Assembly (NCBI GenBank): GCA_020724955.1
Contig: DYFY01000001.1
Span: forward strand, 66,046 to 110,843
Direction of reading: 5' to 3'
Origin: Candidatus Parvarchaeum sp.
Lineage (GTDB): Archaea; Nanobdellota; Nanobdellia; Pacearchaeales; GW2011-AR1
Length of the DNA stretch: 44,798 bases
Shown here: positions 15,205 to 23,634 of the stretch, piece by piece
How positions within the stretch are numbered: position 1 is the first letter of the stretch
How the letters are laid out: each line of letters begins with the position of its first letter
Program-made: the position numbers and the translations under genes
The notes under the pieces: generated by a model
The model's input: the letters and a program-made list of their open reading frames with translations, nothing else
Told to the model about the DNA's origin: nothing
Databases searched by the model: none

Positions 15205-16710
15205 CTATTCCTTAATTTGTAAAATGTAAATGTCAGTATTTTCGTCACAACCAATTTCATCTATACATTTTTCATTTCTTTTATCTGTCCAAATAATCTT
15301 GTCTTGACTAATTTTTACTTCTTCTATTTTTGGCAGAGGTTCTAAGTCTCCTTCTTCAATAACTTTAGACCAAGAATCATACCATCCGCCATCAATTTCA
15401 ATTCTATCTCCTTTAATCTCATAAAGTTTGTCGGTTTTTGGATTATAAATACTCATTATTTTTTGTGAAATTGAACAATCTGAGTAAAACCTAGATTTCC
15501 ATTCGTAACATTTTGTCCATTCTTTTATTTCAATATCCTCAAGCTCTGCAATGACTTGCTGGTCTGTTAATTCTTCATAGAAAGCATTTTGTTCTGTTAA
15601 ATCAAGGGAATAGATTTTAAAGTCAATTTCATCTGTGTAATGCCCATTTTTTCCTATTTCTTCCCACTTAAAGTAAATTAGATTATCTTCAATAATATCT
15701 GTGCAGGGATATGGGATGTCTTTTCTTATCTCTGAAATTTTCTCATCATAATAGGTTACATCTTCTCCAAATAGGTTAATATTGGCATAATTAAATAATG
15801 AACAAATTTTATTATTTGGATTTCGTATATTTGCTGGAGTAAATAGATATTTATCAGAGATTTTTTCAAAATCTGGACTTGAACAAGTATAACCATCAAT
15901 TATTTTTTGATAATCATCACAGATTAAAGATTTTTTTGGGAATTTATCAGCCCCGATTATTTTTTGACTTGAAGATTGAGAGGGATAACCTTCTCTACTC
16001 CTGCCAGGAAGATATTTGAAAGGCAGTATTGTTTCTTCCCCCTCGTTTGGGTAATCTTTCCAGATGATTTCTTGCTCTTGGTCACATTCATTATTTGTTA
16101 CGTCTATTAGATACTTGCGATTATCTGACCATGGTTCTTTATAACTGAATAATAAAAGATTGTTATAAAAATCATTTAGTTCCTTACTCAAACCATCACA
16201 GGTTATCTGCTTAGTGTTACCAGTTGAGATATCAAAGAGAAAAATATCATTTAACCCAAAACCATGTTGCCTATCTTCTTTAACTTTTTCTGTTTCAAGT
16301 TTCCAATCATTCTTTATGTAAAAGATTTTATCTTGATATATAAAGGGGTCAAACTCATCTTCTTCTCCAGAGGTTATTTGTCTTTCTTCGCCAGTTTTTA
16401 GGTCTTTCATATATACATCTTTATTTCCTTTTCTTTCGTCAACCCAAACAACAATATTATCATAAACATCTGGGTCGTATTGCTTAGCTTTGTTATCAGT
16501 AACTTGAATAACGTCAAAATAATCTACTTTGGATTGTTCTGCAATTTGGGAACTCTCTGAGCCCTGCCCAACATTATCTTGTTCTATACTGATTTCCGAA
16601 CTGGTAAGATTTTCTATTATTGCAAACAAATAAACGAACAATACAAAAATTCCAATTATTATACTTAAAATCCAATGTCTTCTAAACCAATTTGCTTGTT
16701 TCTCAGTCAT
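15205..16710 (-). CDS. Membrane-anchored TolB/WD40-like beta-propeller protein
   Basis: 501 aa. One N-terminal membrane helix (residues 12-33, HWILSIIIGIFVLFVYLFAI) preceded by basic residues predicts an anchored protein with its body outside. After a Ser/Glu/Gln linker, blades of the TolB/PD40 kind appear: VIQVTDNKAKQYDPDVYDNIVVWVDERKGNKDVYMKDLKTGEERQIT, then DEFDPFIYQDKIFYI and DIFLFDISTGNTKQIT, and near the end QDKIIWTDKRN. These I.V..D.R.GN.D.Y..DL.TG...QIT repeats are typical of archaeal surface propellers. Several cysteines (about eight) suggest disulfides. Its ATG overlaps the upstream gene by 8 nt. Confidence 0.75.
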   Translation of the reverse strand: MTEKQANWFRRHWILSIIIGIFVLFVYLFAIIENLTSSEISIEQDNVGQGSESSQIAEQSKVDYFDVIQVTDNKAKQYDPDVYDNIVVWVDERKGNKDVYMKDLKTGEERQITSGEEDEFDPFIYQDKIFYIKNDWKLETEKVKEDRQHGFGLNDIFLFDISTGNTKQITCDGLSKELNDFYNNLLLFSYKEPWSDNRKYLIDVTNNECDQEQEIIWKDYPNEGEETILPFKYLPGRSREGYPSQSSSQKIIGADKFPKKSLICDDYQKIIDGYTCSSPDFEKISDKYLFTPANIRNPNNKICSLFNYANINLFGEDVTYYDEKISEIRKDIPYPCTDIIEDNLIYFKWEEIGKNGHYTDEIDFKIYSLDLTEQNAFYEELTDQQVIAELEDIEIKEWTKCYEWKSRFYSDCSISQKIMSIYNPKTDKLYEIKGDRIEIDGGWYDSWSKVIEEGDLEPLPKIEEVKISQDKIIWTDKRNEKCIDEIGCDENTDIYILQIKE

Positions 16711-17065
16711 TTTTTCTTAGCTTTTTTATCTCAATTAAGGCGTTTTTGATAGATTTTATCTGTGAATCTAATTCTTCTTTTTCAGAATTTGTCTGTGGGT
16801 TTCTTAATACTGCAAACTCAATGTAATGTTTTAATTCAGAATATCCTACCAAATGATTTTTATCTTTGGGTTCACTTACAAATTTGACAGGCTTATTAAA
16901 ACTGACTTTCTTAGAATAGGTGTCCCCCCTCTCAAAAAATGCTTTTTCTTCATCAGTTAGTTCCCTACTTATTTTAACTCTTTTCCGAATAAATCGATTA
17001 TCATCTAAGTCGGGTTCTTCATACCCCTCATCTAAGCTAATAACATCTAAATCTTCCATATCCAT
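16703..17065 (-). CDS. Hypothetical acidic protein, 120 aa
   Basis: First gene of the three-gene minus-strand cluster. The N-terminus is very acidic (MDMEDLDVISLDEGYEEPDLDD); the middle is basic and the last 35 residues form a charged helix (TNSEKEELDSQIKSIKNALIEIKKLRK). No membrane segment or domain recognised. It overlaps the propeller gene by 8 nt (ATGACTGA), pointing to coupled translation. Confidence 0.6.
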   Translation of the reverse strand: MDMEDLDVISLDEGYEEPDLDDNRFIRKRVKISRELTDEEKAFFERGDTYSKKVSFNKPVKFVSEPKDKNHLVGYSELKHYIEFAVLRNPQTNSEKEELDSQIKSIKNALIEIKKLRKND

Positions 17066-17190
17066 GTTTTTTTAACGATAATCACCTTTAATAAATTTAC
17101 CTTTGCCTAAAATCCATCGGCCGATAACTTCACAGAACAAAGCTATTTTGTCTGCTATAGTTTTAAATAATTGTTATAATCTATATTGTT

Positions 17191-18861
17191 ATGAAAGATT
17201 TGTCTAATGAAATAATGGCTTATTCGCTTCAGAACGCTGTTGAATTTGGGCTTGCGCAGGAATCCAGAATTCTTCCGAAATTGTTTCAGCATGGGCTTGA
17301 CAAATCTGAAATTCCTAAAGTGCTTCCTGTCATAAATGAAGCTGTGAAAAAAGTTAATTTGATGAAACCAGATGAAAGGAAGCAGGTGTTTGAGAGGTTC
17401 AAAAAATTTATCAGAGAGAATGTTCATGAGAACAAAGGCCTTCCGGAGCTTCCTGGGGCAGAGAAAAGAGGCAAAAAGGTTTTCAGGCTCGCCCCTTTTC
17501 CATCTGGAGCGCTGCATATTGGAAATGCGAAGACTTATCTGCTGAATGCTTTGTATGCCGAGAAATACAATGGGAAAATTCTTTTGGTGATGGATGACAC
17601 CATAGGAAGCGAAGAGAAAAAACCTTTGAAAGAAGCTTATGGCTTGATTGAGGAAGCTTTTGAATTGCTTGGAGTGAAATATTCAAAGCCGATTGTGTAT
17701 AAATCCGACAGGCTAGGGATTTATTATAAATATGCTGAGAGGCTTATCAAAATGAAAAAAGCTTATGTGTGCTTCTGCACTCAGGATGAATTTAAAAAAA
17801 TAAAAGATGCGGGACAGGAATGCGGATGCAGGAGGCTTCCGGAAAAAATACATCTTGGAAGATGGAAGGAGATGTTTTCGATGGACGCAGGGCATGCTGT
17901 TTTGAGGATAAAAACAAACATGCAACATCCAAATCCTGCTTTTCGGGACAGGGTTTTGTTCAAAATTACAGATAGAGAGCATCCACGCGTAAAAAACAAA
18001 TACAGAGTTTGGCCGACATTGGAGATGACATGGGCGATTGATGACCATCTTCTTGGAATCACCCATATATTGAGGGGGAATGATTTGGCTATGGAGACAG
18101 AGATGGAGAAATATATATGGGATATATTCGGCTGGAAACACCCTGAAGTAATTCACACAGGGCTTGTAAGAATATCAGGAGCAGAGGCAAAAGTTTCAAA
18201 ATCAAAAGCCCAGGAAGAAGTGAGAGAGGGAAGATTTATAGGATGGGACGACCCTAGAACATGGAGTGTGCAAAGCCTTGTAAAAAGAGGAATAACTGCT
18301 GAAGCAATTAAGGAATTTGTCAAAGAAATCGGGCTTAACAGGCAGGACATTAACGTTCCTATTGAGGCTCTTTATTCCATAAACAGAAAAATAATAGACA
18401 GAAACGCAGACAGATATTCTTTTGTTCAAAGCCCTATTGAGATTAAGATAAAAAATACCCTTGGGATAAAAGCGGTTGAAATTCCTGTGCATCCTGATAA
18501 AACAGAAAGGAGAAAAGTAAAAATTGGAAAAATTTACATTTCCAAAGAAGATTTTGACAAATATGTCGGAAAAGAAATAAGACTTCTGCATTTATACAAC
18601 ATAAAACTTGGGAAAAAAGAAAGCGAAATCAGAGACATTGATATTGATGAAAGCACAAAGAAAATACAAAAAATAAACTGGGTTTCCGAGGGAATTCCTG
18701 CTAAAGTGCTGATGCCTTCCGGAAAATGGACTTTGGGGCTTGCGGACAAAGCCGTAAAAAACTTAAAGACGGGAAGTTTAATACAATTTGAGAGATTCGG
18801 CTTTGTGAAATACCATGGAAAGAAAAAAGGAGTTGCTGAATTTTGGTTTGCACATGGCTAA
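17191..18861 (+). CDS. gltX: Glutamyl-tRNA synthetase, archaeal type
   Basis: Class I aminoacyl-tRNA synthetase that charges tRNA-Glu (in many archaea a non-discriminating or discriminating GluRS paired with an amidotransferase). 556 aa, standard archaeal length. HIGN signature in FPSGALHIGNAKTYLLNALYA (HIGN near residue 108), GxxA-type insertion, MTWAIDDHLLGITHILRGND, and the KMSKS equivalent AKVSKSK near 333. The C-terminal half is the archaeal/eukaryal beta-barrel anticodon domain. A TATA-like GTTTTAAATA at 17159-17168 is about 30 nt before the ATG. Its 3' end overlaps the start of the following pilin gene. Confidence 0.93.
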   Translation: MKDLSNEIMAYSLQNAVEFGLAQESRILPKLFQHGLDKSEIPKVLPVINEAVKKVNLMKPDERKQVFERFKKFIRENVHENKGLPELPGAEKRGKKVFRLAPFPSGALHIGNAKTYLLNALYAEKYNGKILLVMDDTIGSEEKKPLKEAYGLIEEAFELLGVKYSKPIVYKSDRLGIYYKYAERLIKMKKAYVCFCTQDEFKKIKDAGQECGCRRLPEKIHLGRWKEMFSMDAGHAVLRIKTNMQHPNPAFRDRVLFKITDREHPRVKNKYRVWPTLEMTWAIDDHLLGITHILRGNDLAMETEMEKYIWDIFGWKHPEVIHTGLVRISGAEAKVSKSKAQEEVREGRFIGWDDPRTWSVQSLVKRGITAEAIKEFVKEIGLNRQDINVPIEALYSINRKIIDRNADRYSFVQSPIEIKIKNTLGIKAVEIPVHPDKTERRKVKIGKIYISKEDFDKYVGKEIRLLHLYNIKLGKKESEIRDIDIDESTKKIQKINWVSEGIPAKVLMPSGKWTLGLADKAVKNLKTGSLIQFERFGFVKYHGKKKGVAEFWFAHG

Positions 18862-19561
18862 GATGATGAACAAAAAAGGGATAAATGCAGTTGTAGCCAG
18901 CATGCTTCTAATCCTTATTGTTATTGTTGCAATAGCGATAATATGGTTTTATCTAAAGCCTGCTGTCAGCGAGACAGGAGATGAATTAAGCAGTGCAGGG
19001 AATTGCGTTGAGCTTGTTTTAAACGCGGAAGAATGCAAATATGTTTATACTGAAAACACTAATTTAAAAACCTCACAGATAAGCCTTTTTGTCAGGAGAA
19101 ATGCCGCCGATGTTGAATTAAAAGACATAAAATTCTTTTTTACAGATAAAGATGGAAAAAGCCATGTTTTTGATTCAAGCGGCATACTCAATGAAAACGT
19201 CCAGCTTGATATGGGAGAAACAAAGCTTTACGGATTTTCGACGATAGGGGAAAATAATTATTTTATTCCAAAAAGCGTCGAGATTTTTGCAGTTATTGGG
19301 GAAGACAACAAAATCTGCAACTCTCTGAGTGGAATTGTTGAATGCCGAGAAACAAATGTCGAGCCAGGATGTGCAGATTTTGAACAAGGCGGAGAGCTGA
19401 ATTTATTTGATTTCCTTAACTTTACAAACACTTTCAATGGCAATTACCTAAGAGCTGACCTGAACAAAGACCGACTGTTAAATATTTTTGATTATCAGGC
19501 ATTCACAAGCGGATATGACAAAGGGTGCAACTGCCCTCCGGAAGATACTTGCAGTCCTTGA
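18854..19561 (+). CDS. Type IV pilin-like protein with dockerin-like C-terminal domain
   Basis: Class III signal peptide: MAKMMNKKG followed by INAVVASMLLILIVIVAIAIIWFY, where a prepilin peptidase would cut after KKG. The frame is open from 18815, but the ATG at 18854 (8-nt overlap with gltX) or 18863 gives a proper short leader. The middle is a beta-rich pilin-type globular domain. The last 55 residues contain two calcium-loop-like segments, the second being ADLNKDRLLNIFDYQAF, which matches the D.N.D..lN..D dockerin/EF-hand pattern; the first (ADFEQGGELNLFDFLNF) is degenerate. Several Cys near the end (CNCPPEDTC) may form disulfides. Probable surface filament or anchoring subunit. Confidence 0.75.
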   Translation: MAKMMNKKGINAVVASMLLILIVIVAIAIIWFYLKPAVSETGDELSSAGNCVELVLNAEECKYVYTENTNLKTSQISLFVRRNAADVELKDIKFFFTDKDGKSHVFDSSGILNENVQLDMGETKLYGFSTIGENNYFIPKSVEIFAVIGEDNKICNSLSGIVECRETNVEPGCADFEQGGELNLFDFLNFTNTFNGNYLRADLNKDRLLNIFDYQAFTSGYDKGCNCPPEDTCSP

Positions 19562-19929
19562 GATTTTAAGCCCACAGCAAGAATTGTGGAATAAAATATA
19601 CAGCAGGGATAGGAATAAGGATTTTAAAAAAACAGGATATAAATGCAACATGGGGTTATGATAAAGCAGAGTACCTCTGATGAGTTTTAACCATTTAAGG
19701 ATTGAACCTCTAAATCCTTGATAAGTCCGGTTTTCTTAATTATTTCTAATAAGAATCTCAACAAACCAAATTAATGCAAATTTTAATCGGTTTTCTTGTT
19801 CTTTAAGTTTTGTTCTGCCCTCCCTTCCTATTTATTGGAGATATTCAAGCAATAAAAATCTTTATAAATGTCTAAAGACATAGTTTTAGTATAATCTTAA
19901 CGATTAAAAGCTAAAAGGAGGTTGATGAT
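19562..19929. promoter_or_regulatory. Intergenic region with hairpin, TATA box and leader of the pilin gene
   Basis: AAGGATT (19697-19703) pairs with AATCCTT (19713-19719), a small hairpin of unknown role. A TATA-like TTTATAAAT at 19861-19869 should start transcription near 19893, leaving a leader of about 35 nt with a strong Shine-Dalgarno AAGGAGGT at 19915-19922, seven bases before the ATG. This is unusual here, because most genes in the window look leaderless, and suggests high translation of the pilin. No other gene was found in the gap. Confidence 0.6.
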
Positions 19930-20388
19930 ATGTTTAATAAAAAAGGGTTGAGCGACATTGTGACTAATGTCCTTATAATTCTGCTTGTGCTTGTTGCTGT
20001 GACAATCATCTGGTTTTTCCTCCAGCCTACAATCAGGGGAGGGGCCGGGCAGCTTGGAGGAGTTAATGAGTGCATAACTGTGCAATTGGAAGCTGTGAGA
20101 TGTGAGTTGAATACTGGGACAACTTATGATGTGGAAGTTATTAGACGACCTGGGGAAGGAAATGTTCAGAATGTGACTCTTATCTTTGGGACAACTAGTG
20201 GCAACATACTTTTCGGAGTTGGCAGCCCTGCTGTTAGTGGTCTGACTGCCTTGGATGAACTGGAATCTTGGACAGGAACTGTTGATGTTGGAGCAGCAGC
20301 TACTGAAATTAGTGTTGCGGCATCTATTGATCCTGGAAACGGCGTTTTAAGAGTTTGTCCTGCAAGCACGCCAATAACCTGCGGTTAA
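19930..20388 (+). CDS. Type IV pilin-like protein 1
   Basis: 152 aa with the prepilin leader MFNKKG, cleavage expected before LSDIV, and a hydrophobic helix VLIILLVLVAVTIIWFFLQP that would form the filament core. The head domain is beta-rich and carries two Cys in the first half (NECITVQLEAVRCEL) and a C-terminal CPASTPITCG. Its first 45 residues are identical to those of the next gene, and even the DNA there is almost unchanged, whereas the heads have diverged. Processing by an archaeal prepilin peptidase and assembly as an adhesive or DNA-uptake pilus are inferred from the family. Confidence 0.85.
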   Translation: MFNKKGLSDIVTNVLIILLVLVAVTIIWFFLQPTIRGGAGQLGGVNECITVQLEAVRCELNTGTTYDVEVIRRPGEGNVQNVTLIFGTTSGNILFGVGSPAVSGLTALDELESWTGTVDVGAAATEISVAASIDPGNGVLRVCPASTPITCG

Positions 20389-20430
20389 TTTTTTATTTTT
20401 AATTTATGTTTTTATTTTTTTAGCAAGATT
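20389..20430 (+). terminator. Poly-T transcription terminator-like tract after pilin 1
   Basis: After the TAA, runs of T (AATTTTTTATTTTTAATTT, then TTTTTATTTTTTTAG) cover about 35 bases. Archaeal RNA polymerase terminates at such T tracts without a hairpin. A similar tract follows pilin 2 (20926-20950). Confidence 0.55.
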
Positions 20431-20457
20431 TATATAGAAGAATTCTTTGCTCTTTAT

Positions 20458-20925
20458 ATGTTTAATAAAAAAGGGTTGAGTGATATTGTGACTAATGTCC
20501 TTATAATTCTGCTTGTGCTTGTTGCTGTGACAATCATCTGGTTTTTCCTCCAGCCTACAATCAGAGGAGGAGCCGGGCAGCTTGGAGGAGCTAGTGATTG
20601 CATAACGATTCAGCTTGAGCCTGTTAGCTGTGTTTTTTCGTCTGGCAGTCCTTCGACTGGAAGTGTTAAGATTAAAAGAAATCCTGGGGAAGGTGCACTT
20701 GGTGATGTTAGGCTTGTTTTTGAAACTGCGAGTGGAAATGAAATTGTGGAGGCTAGCAGTTTCGATAGTAGCTTTAGTTTAGATGAGCTGGAAAGTTGGT
20801 CTCCTACAAGTACAATGACTCTTGCTAATCAACCTTTGAGCTTTAGCGTCGCAGCTGTGGTAGACTCTAACGGAAATTTGAGAACTTGCTCTACAAGTAC
20901 TCCTATAACATGTAGTTCATCATAA
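20458..20925 (+). CDS. Type IV pilin-like protein 2
   Basis: 155 aa, a tandem paralogue of pilin 1 with the same leader and helix and a different head (CITIQLEPVSCVFSSG, then ELESWSP shared, ending TCSTSTPITCSSS). It has its own TATA-like GATTTATATAG about 27-30 nt before the ATG and no Shine-Dalgarno, so it is probably leaderless and expressed separately from pilin 1. The shared ELESW motif and C-terminal STPITC show that the heads are the same fold at low identity. Confidence 0.85.
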   Translation: MFNKKGLSDIVTNVLIILLVLVAVTIIWFFLQPTIRGGAGQLGGASDCITIQLEPVSCVFSSGSPSTGSVKIKRNPGEGALGDVRLVFETASGNEIVEASSFDSSFSLDELESWSPTSTMTLANQPLSFSVAAVVDSNGNLRTCSTSTPITCSSS

Positions 20926-20990
20926 TTTTTTATTTGTGTTTTTATTTTTTGGATAACAGCAGATTTGTCGGCGAAGCAGAGAAGTAGAGT

Positions 20991-21437
20991 TTAGCTAGCT
21001 GGATTTTTTATTAGTTTAAAGGCTTCTGTTGCTATTTCTTTAACATCCGGAGAAATGTAATCGTCTGACAAATCTGCCTCTGAAAACCATTTATAGTTTC
21101 TTAACTCATTATTTATCTTTAAATCTTCAGAATTTAAAGCTTTACAAATATAGAAAAAGCAGCAATGATCATGGTCTCCAACAGAGTGAACATTAACATA
21201 AAAAGGAGTCTTTAGATTTCTTTTTGTGCTTCCTACTTCTTTTATGCCAGTAGAGTTAAGTATTTCTATGTCAAGATTTGTTTCTTCTTTTATCTCTCTT
21301 CTTAAAGCATCATCTGGAACTTCATCTTTTTCTATGTGCCCTCCAACCGGAAGCCACCTATTCAGTTTATTGTGATGTATCAGAAGAAGTTTGTTATCGT
21401 TGAATATGTAGCCTGCGACTGTTAAATCAACCTTCAT
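20991..21437 (-). CDS. Nudix hydrolase
   Basis: About 148 aa from the ATG at 21437 (MKVDLTVAGYIF); the longer frame to 21479 would add a basic tail inside the upstream gene. The Nudix box is complete: GGHIEKDEVPDDALRREIKEETNLDI fits G-x5-E-x7-R-E-x2-E-E-x-G/N. The strand LLLIHHNKLNRWLPVGG before it and DHDHCCFFYICKA after it are typical. Nudix enzymes cut nucleoside diphosphates linked to another group; the substrate here is open. It overlaps the 215-aa gene by 11 nt. Confidence 0.88.
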   Translation of the reverse strand: MKVDLTVAGYIFNDNKLLLIHHNKLNRWLPVGGHIEKDEVPDDALRREIKEETNLDIEILNSTGIKEVGSTKRNLKTPFYVNVHSVGDHDHCCFFYICKALNSEDLKINNELRNYKWFSEADLSDDYISPDVKEIATEAFKLIKNPAS

Positions 21438-22074
21438 TGTTTTCTTTATTCTCCTTTTGCCGTTTCTTCTCCAATTCAAGCTCTTCTTTCTTTAGGGCTT
21501 CTTTCACTTTGTCCAGCTCGCGGATTTTTTCTTCAATTTCCTCAGGAGTCAGATCCCTGTGCGGAGTTGGGCTTGCCGGACCAGGCATTTTCTTTATAAA
21601 GTCCATCATAGAAGTCCTTTCCATTTTGAGAATCGTTTTTGAGGAGTCTTCAACATGCGTTTTTAACAGCTCCATGCCGGAAAGAATACAATTGACATTC
21701 CAGATTTTCCTGCCTTCTATTGTCTGGATTACGGCAATCATTTTTCTTATTTCATCCGAAATTCCCCTGTTTTTCATTTCATCCTCTATTATTCCTTTGA
21801 GGGCGTCAAGGTCTATGTTGGTCTGAATATCCAATTTTTCAGGGATTCTTTCGTCCAGAAGTTTAAGCATTTGCACCATTATTTCCTCGTCCAGCGTAAA
21901 AGCTGCAACTTTTTTTTCTGAAGGAACGTAATAATCTATCTGGTGCAAATTCTGGCCTGTTTCAAAATCCAGCACAAAAAATCCTGCGACTAAAAAAGCA
22001 TCTCCGTATTTGTTTTGGAACTGCTTGTAAACCTGAGAGTTGTTTAGTTTTTCAACGTATGGCTGTATTTTCAT
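21427..22074 (-). CDS. Hypothetical protein with C-terminal coiled coil, 215 aa
   Basis: An N-terminal mixed alpha/beta region (PYVEKLNNSQVYKQFQNKYGDAFLVAGFFVLDFETGQNLHQIDYYVPSEKKVAAFTLD) is followed by helices and a Pro/Thr linker (PGPASPTPHRDLTPEEI), then a Glu/Lys coiled coil to the end. No domain recognised; conserved-looking segments suggest a housekeeping role in its lineage. Co-transcribed with the Nudix gene. Confidence 0.68.
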   Translation of the reverse strand: MKIQPYVEKLNNSQVYKQFQNKYGDAFLVAGFFVLDFETGQNLHQIDYYVPSEKKVAAFTLDEEIMVQMLKLLDERIPEKLDIQTNIDLDALKGIIEDEMKNRGISDEIRKMIAVIQTIEGRKIWNVNCILSGMELLKTHVEDSSKTILKMERTSMMDFIKKMPGPASPTPHRDLTPEEIEEKIRELDKVKEALKKEELELEKKRQKENKENNEG

Positions 22075-22127
22075 TTTCTCTTTTTACCCAGCTTGAAGAA
22101 ATTAATGATTTATAAGTTTTTATGTTG

Positions 22128-22283
22128 TGTTAAGTCAACTTCCCAATTGTACATAAATTTCATTAATAATATTTCCATGAGAATTACGTCCAATAAGCAG
22201 ATATGCTCGTTTAGCTATAATCGCCAAGAGATTTTAGAGATAATTCAAGAGTAAAGAAGTGCAATTAAAGGATTTACTTTACA
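22128..22283 (+). mobile_element. Miniature inverted-repeat transposable element, copy C (divergent)
   Basis: 156 bp with the same ends as copies A and B, TGTTAAGT and ACTTTACA, and an interior that has diverged. The terminal 25 bp match at about 16 positions when one end is reversed, including an AATTG-x-AC block. It is flanked by its own 5-bp direct repeat TGTTG (22123-22127 and 22284-22288). It lies in the gap between the 215-aa gene and thrS. Non-coding. Confidence 0.75.
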
Positions 22284-22293
22284 TGTTGTGTTA

Positions 22294-23601
22294 TCACAAG
22301 CGTTCAGATATTTCTTTCTTCAGTTGAGAAATAAAATCTTCGGGATTCACGCCAAACTCTGGTTTTTTTCCGCGGGGACGGACGGCAAGAGTATTGTTTT
22401 TCTCCTCTTTGTCTCCAATGACTACAATGTAATTTGTTTTAAGCATTTCTGCCGCTCTAATTTTCCCCTGAATTGTGTCGGACTCCAAAGAAAGCTCGGC
22501 TCTGATAAGAGGTATCTCTTTTCTCAATTTTTCAGCAAAATTCCTGCAAGCATCTATATTTCTGTCTGTAAAGCTGACTATTCTTATCTGCCTCGGGGAA
22601 AGCCATAAAGGAAGAGCTCCCTGAGTTTTTTCCAGAAGATAAGAAATCATTCTTTCTGTCGCTCCTGTTGATGAGCGATGTATTACCATAGGCCTTTGCA
22701 GTTTTCCTGACTCGTCTTTGTAAACCATATCAAACCTTTCAGGAAGAGCGAAATCAATCTGCACTGTCAGGAGAGTGTCTTCTTTTCCGTAAACATCTTT
22801 ATACTGGAGATCAAGCTTTGGCCCGTAAAAAGCCGCCTCTCCAGCTGCTTCTTTGTAGTTTATTTTCAACTTGTCCAGAATGGCTTTCATAGTTTTTTGC
22901 GACTCTTCCCAGGCTTTCGGATTATCTATATACTTGGATTTGTTTTTAGGATCCCATTTCGAAAAACGATACCAAATATCTTTAACTCCGAGAGTTTTCA
23001 TTGCAAAAGAGAGCATTTCCATAACTTTTTCAAATTCGCCTTCCAGCTGATTCTGACGGCATATTATGTGCGCGTCGGCAAGAGTAAATTGCCTGACTCT
23101 TGTCAATCCACGAAGCTCCCCAGATTGTTCGTTTCTGAATAGAGTTGATATCTCGGCATATTTTATCGGCAGCTCTTTATAGCTTCTCGGTTTTCTCTTA
23201 AAGAGAACAAAATGAAAAGGACAAGTCATTGGCCTCAGGGCAAGAATGTCTGATTTTGAACTGATTTGAAACATGTCTTCTTTGTAGTGCTGCCAGTGCC
23301 CTGAAACTTTAAATAAATCTGACTTTGCCATGAAAGGGGTTGAAGTATGCAAATATCCCTGAGATATTTCAAGGTCTTGTATAAATCTCTCTATCTCTCT
23401 TTTTATTGCTGCGCCGTGCGGGGTAAATAGAGGCAGTCCAGAGCCGACTATTTCGCTGACAATATATAAGTCAAGCTCTCTTCCGAGCTCGACATTGCTC
23501 TTTAAACCCTTAGGAGCTTTTTTGACAGACATTTTAATCTTAGTCATTTTCCTGAGAAGCTCTCTGTGATTCTCCTCTTTCTCTATTTTCTTCCCAGCCA
23601 T
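22294..23601 (-). CDS. thrS: Threonyl-tRNA synthetase lacking the editing domain
   Basis: Class II synthetase that charges tRNA-Thr. The 435-aa product has only the catalytic core and the anticodon-binding domain (from about residue 332, PLWLSPRQIRIVSF). The zinc ligands are kept: Cys127 (RPMTCPFH), His178 (ADAHII) and His308 (VIHRSS). Motif 2 FRNEQSG and motif 3 RPMVIHRSSTGATERM are intact. The bacterial N-terminal TGS/editing domains and the archaeal DTD-like editing domain are both missing; the protein starts with about 40 charged residues. Either editing is supplied by a separate protein or threonine misacylation is tolerated. TATA-like CTTTAAATAT precedes it at the usual distance. Confidence 0.92.
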   Translation of the reverse strand: MAGKKIEKEENHRELLRKMTKIKMSVKKAPKGLKSNVELGRELDLYIVSEIVGSGLPLFTPHGAAIKREIERFIQDLEISQGYLHTSTPFMAKSDLFKVSGHWQHYKEDMFQISSKSDILALRPMTCPFHFVLFKRKPRSYKELPIKYAEISTLFRNEQSGELRGLTRVRQFTLADAHIICRQNQLEGEFEKVMEMLSFAMKTLGVKDIWYRFSKWDPKNKSKYIDNPKAWEESQKTMKAILDKLKINYKEAAGEAAFYGPKLDLQYKDVYGKEDTLLTVQIDFALPERFDMVYKDESGKLQRPMVIHRSSTGATERMISYLLEKTQGALPLWLSPRQIRIVSFTDRNIDACRNFAEKLRKEIPLIRAELSLESDTIQGKIRAAEMLKTNYIVVIGDKEEKNNTLAVRPRGKKPEFGVNPEDFISQLKKEISERL

Positions 23602-23634
23602 AAGAGGCTTATGGGATTGAGATATTTAAAGATT

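Noticed and set aside
19677-19720. Possible C/D-box small RNA (TGATGA near 19679)
   Set aside because: No D box or D'/C' pair at the right spacing; only a small hairpin is visible.
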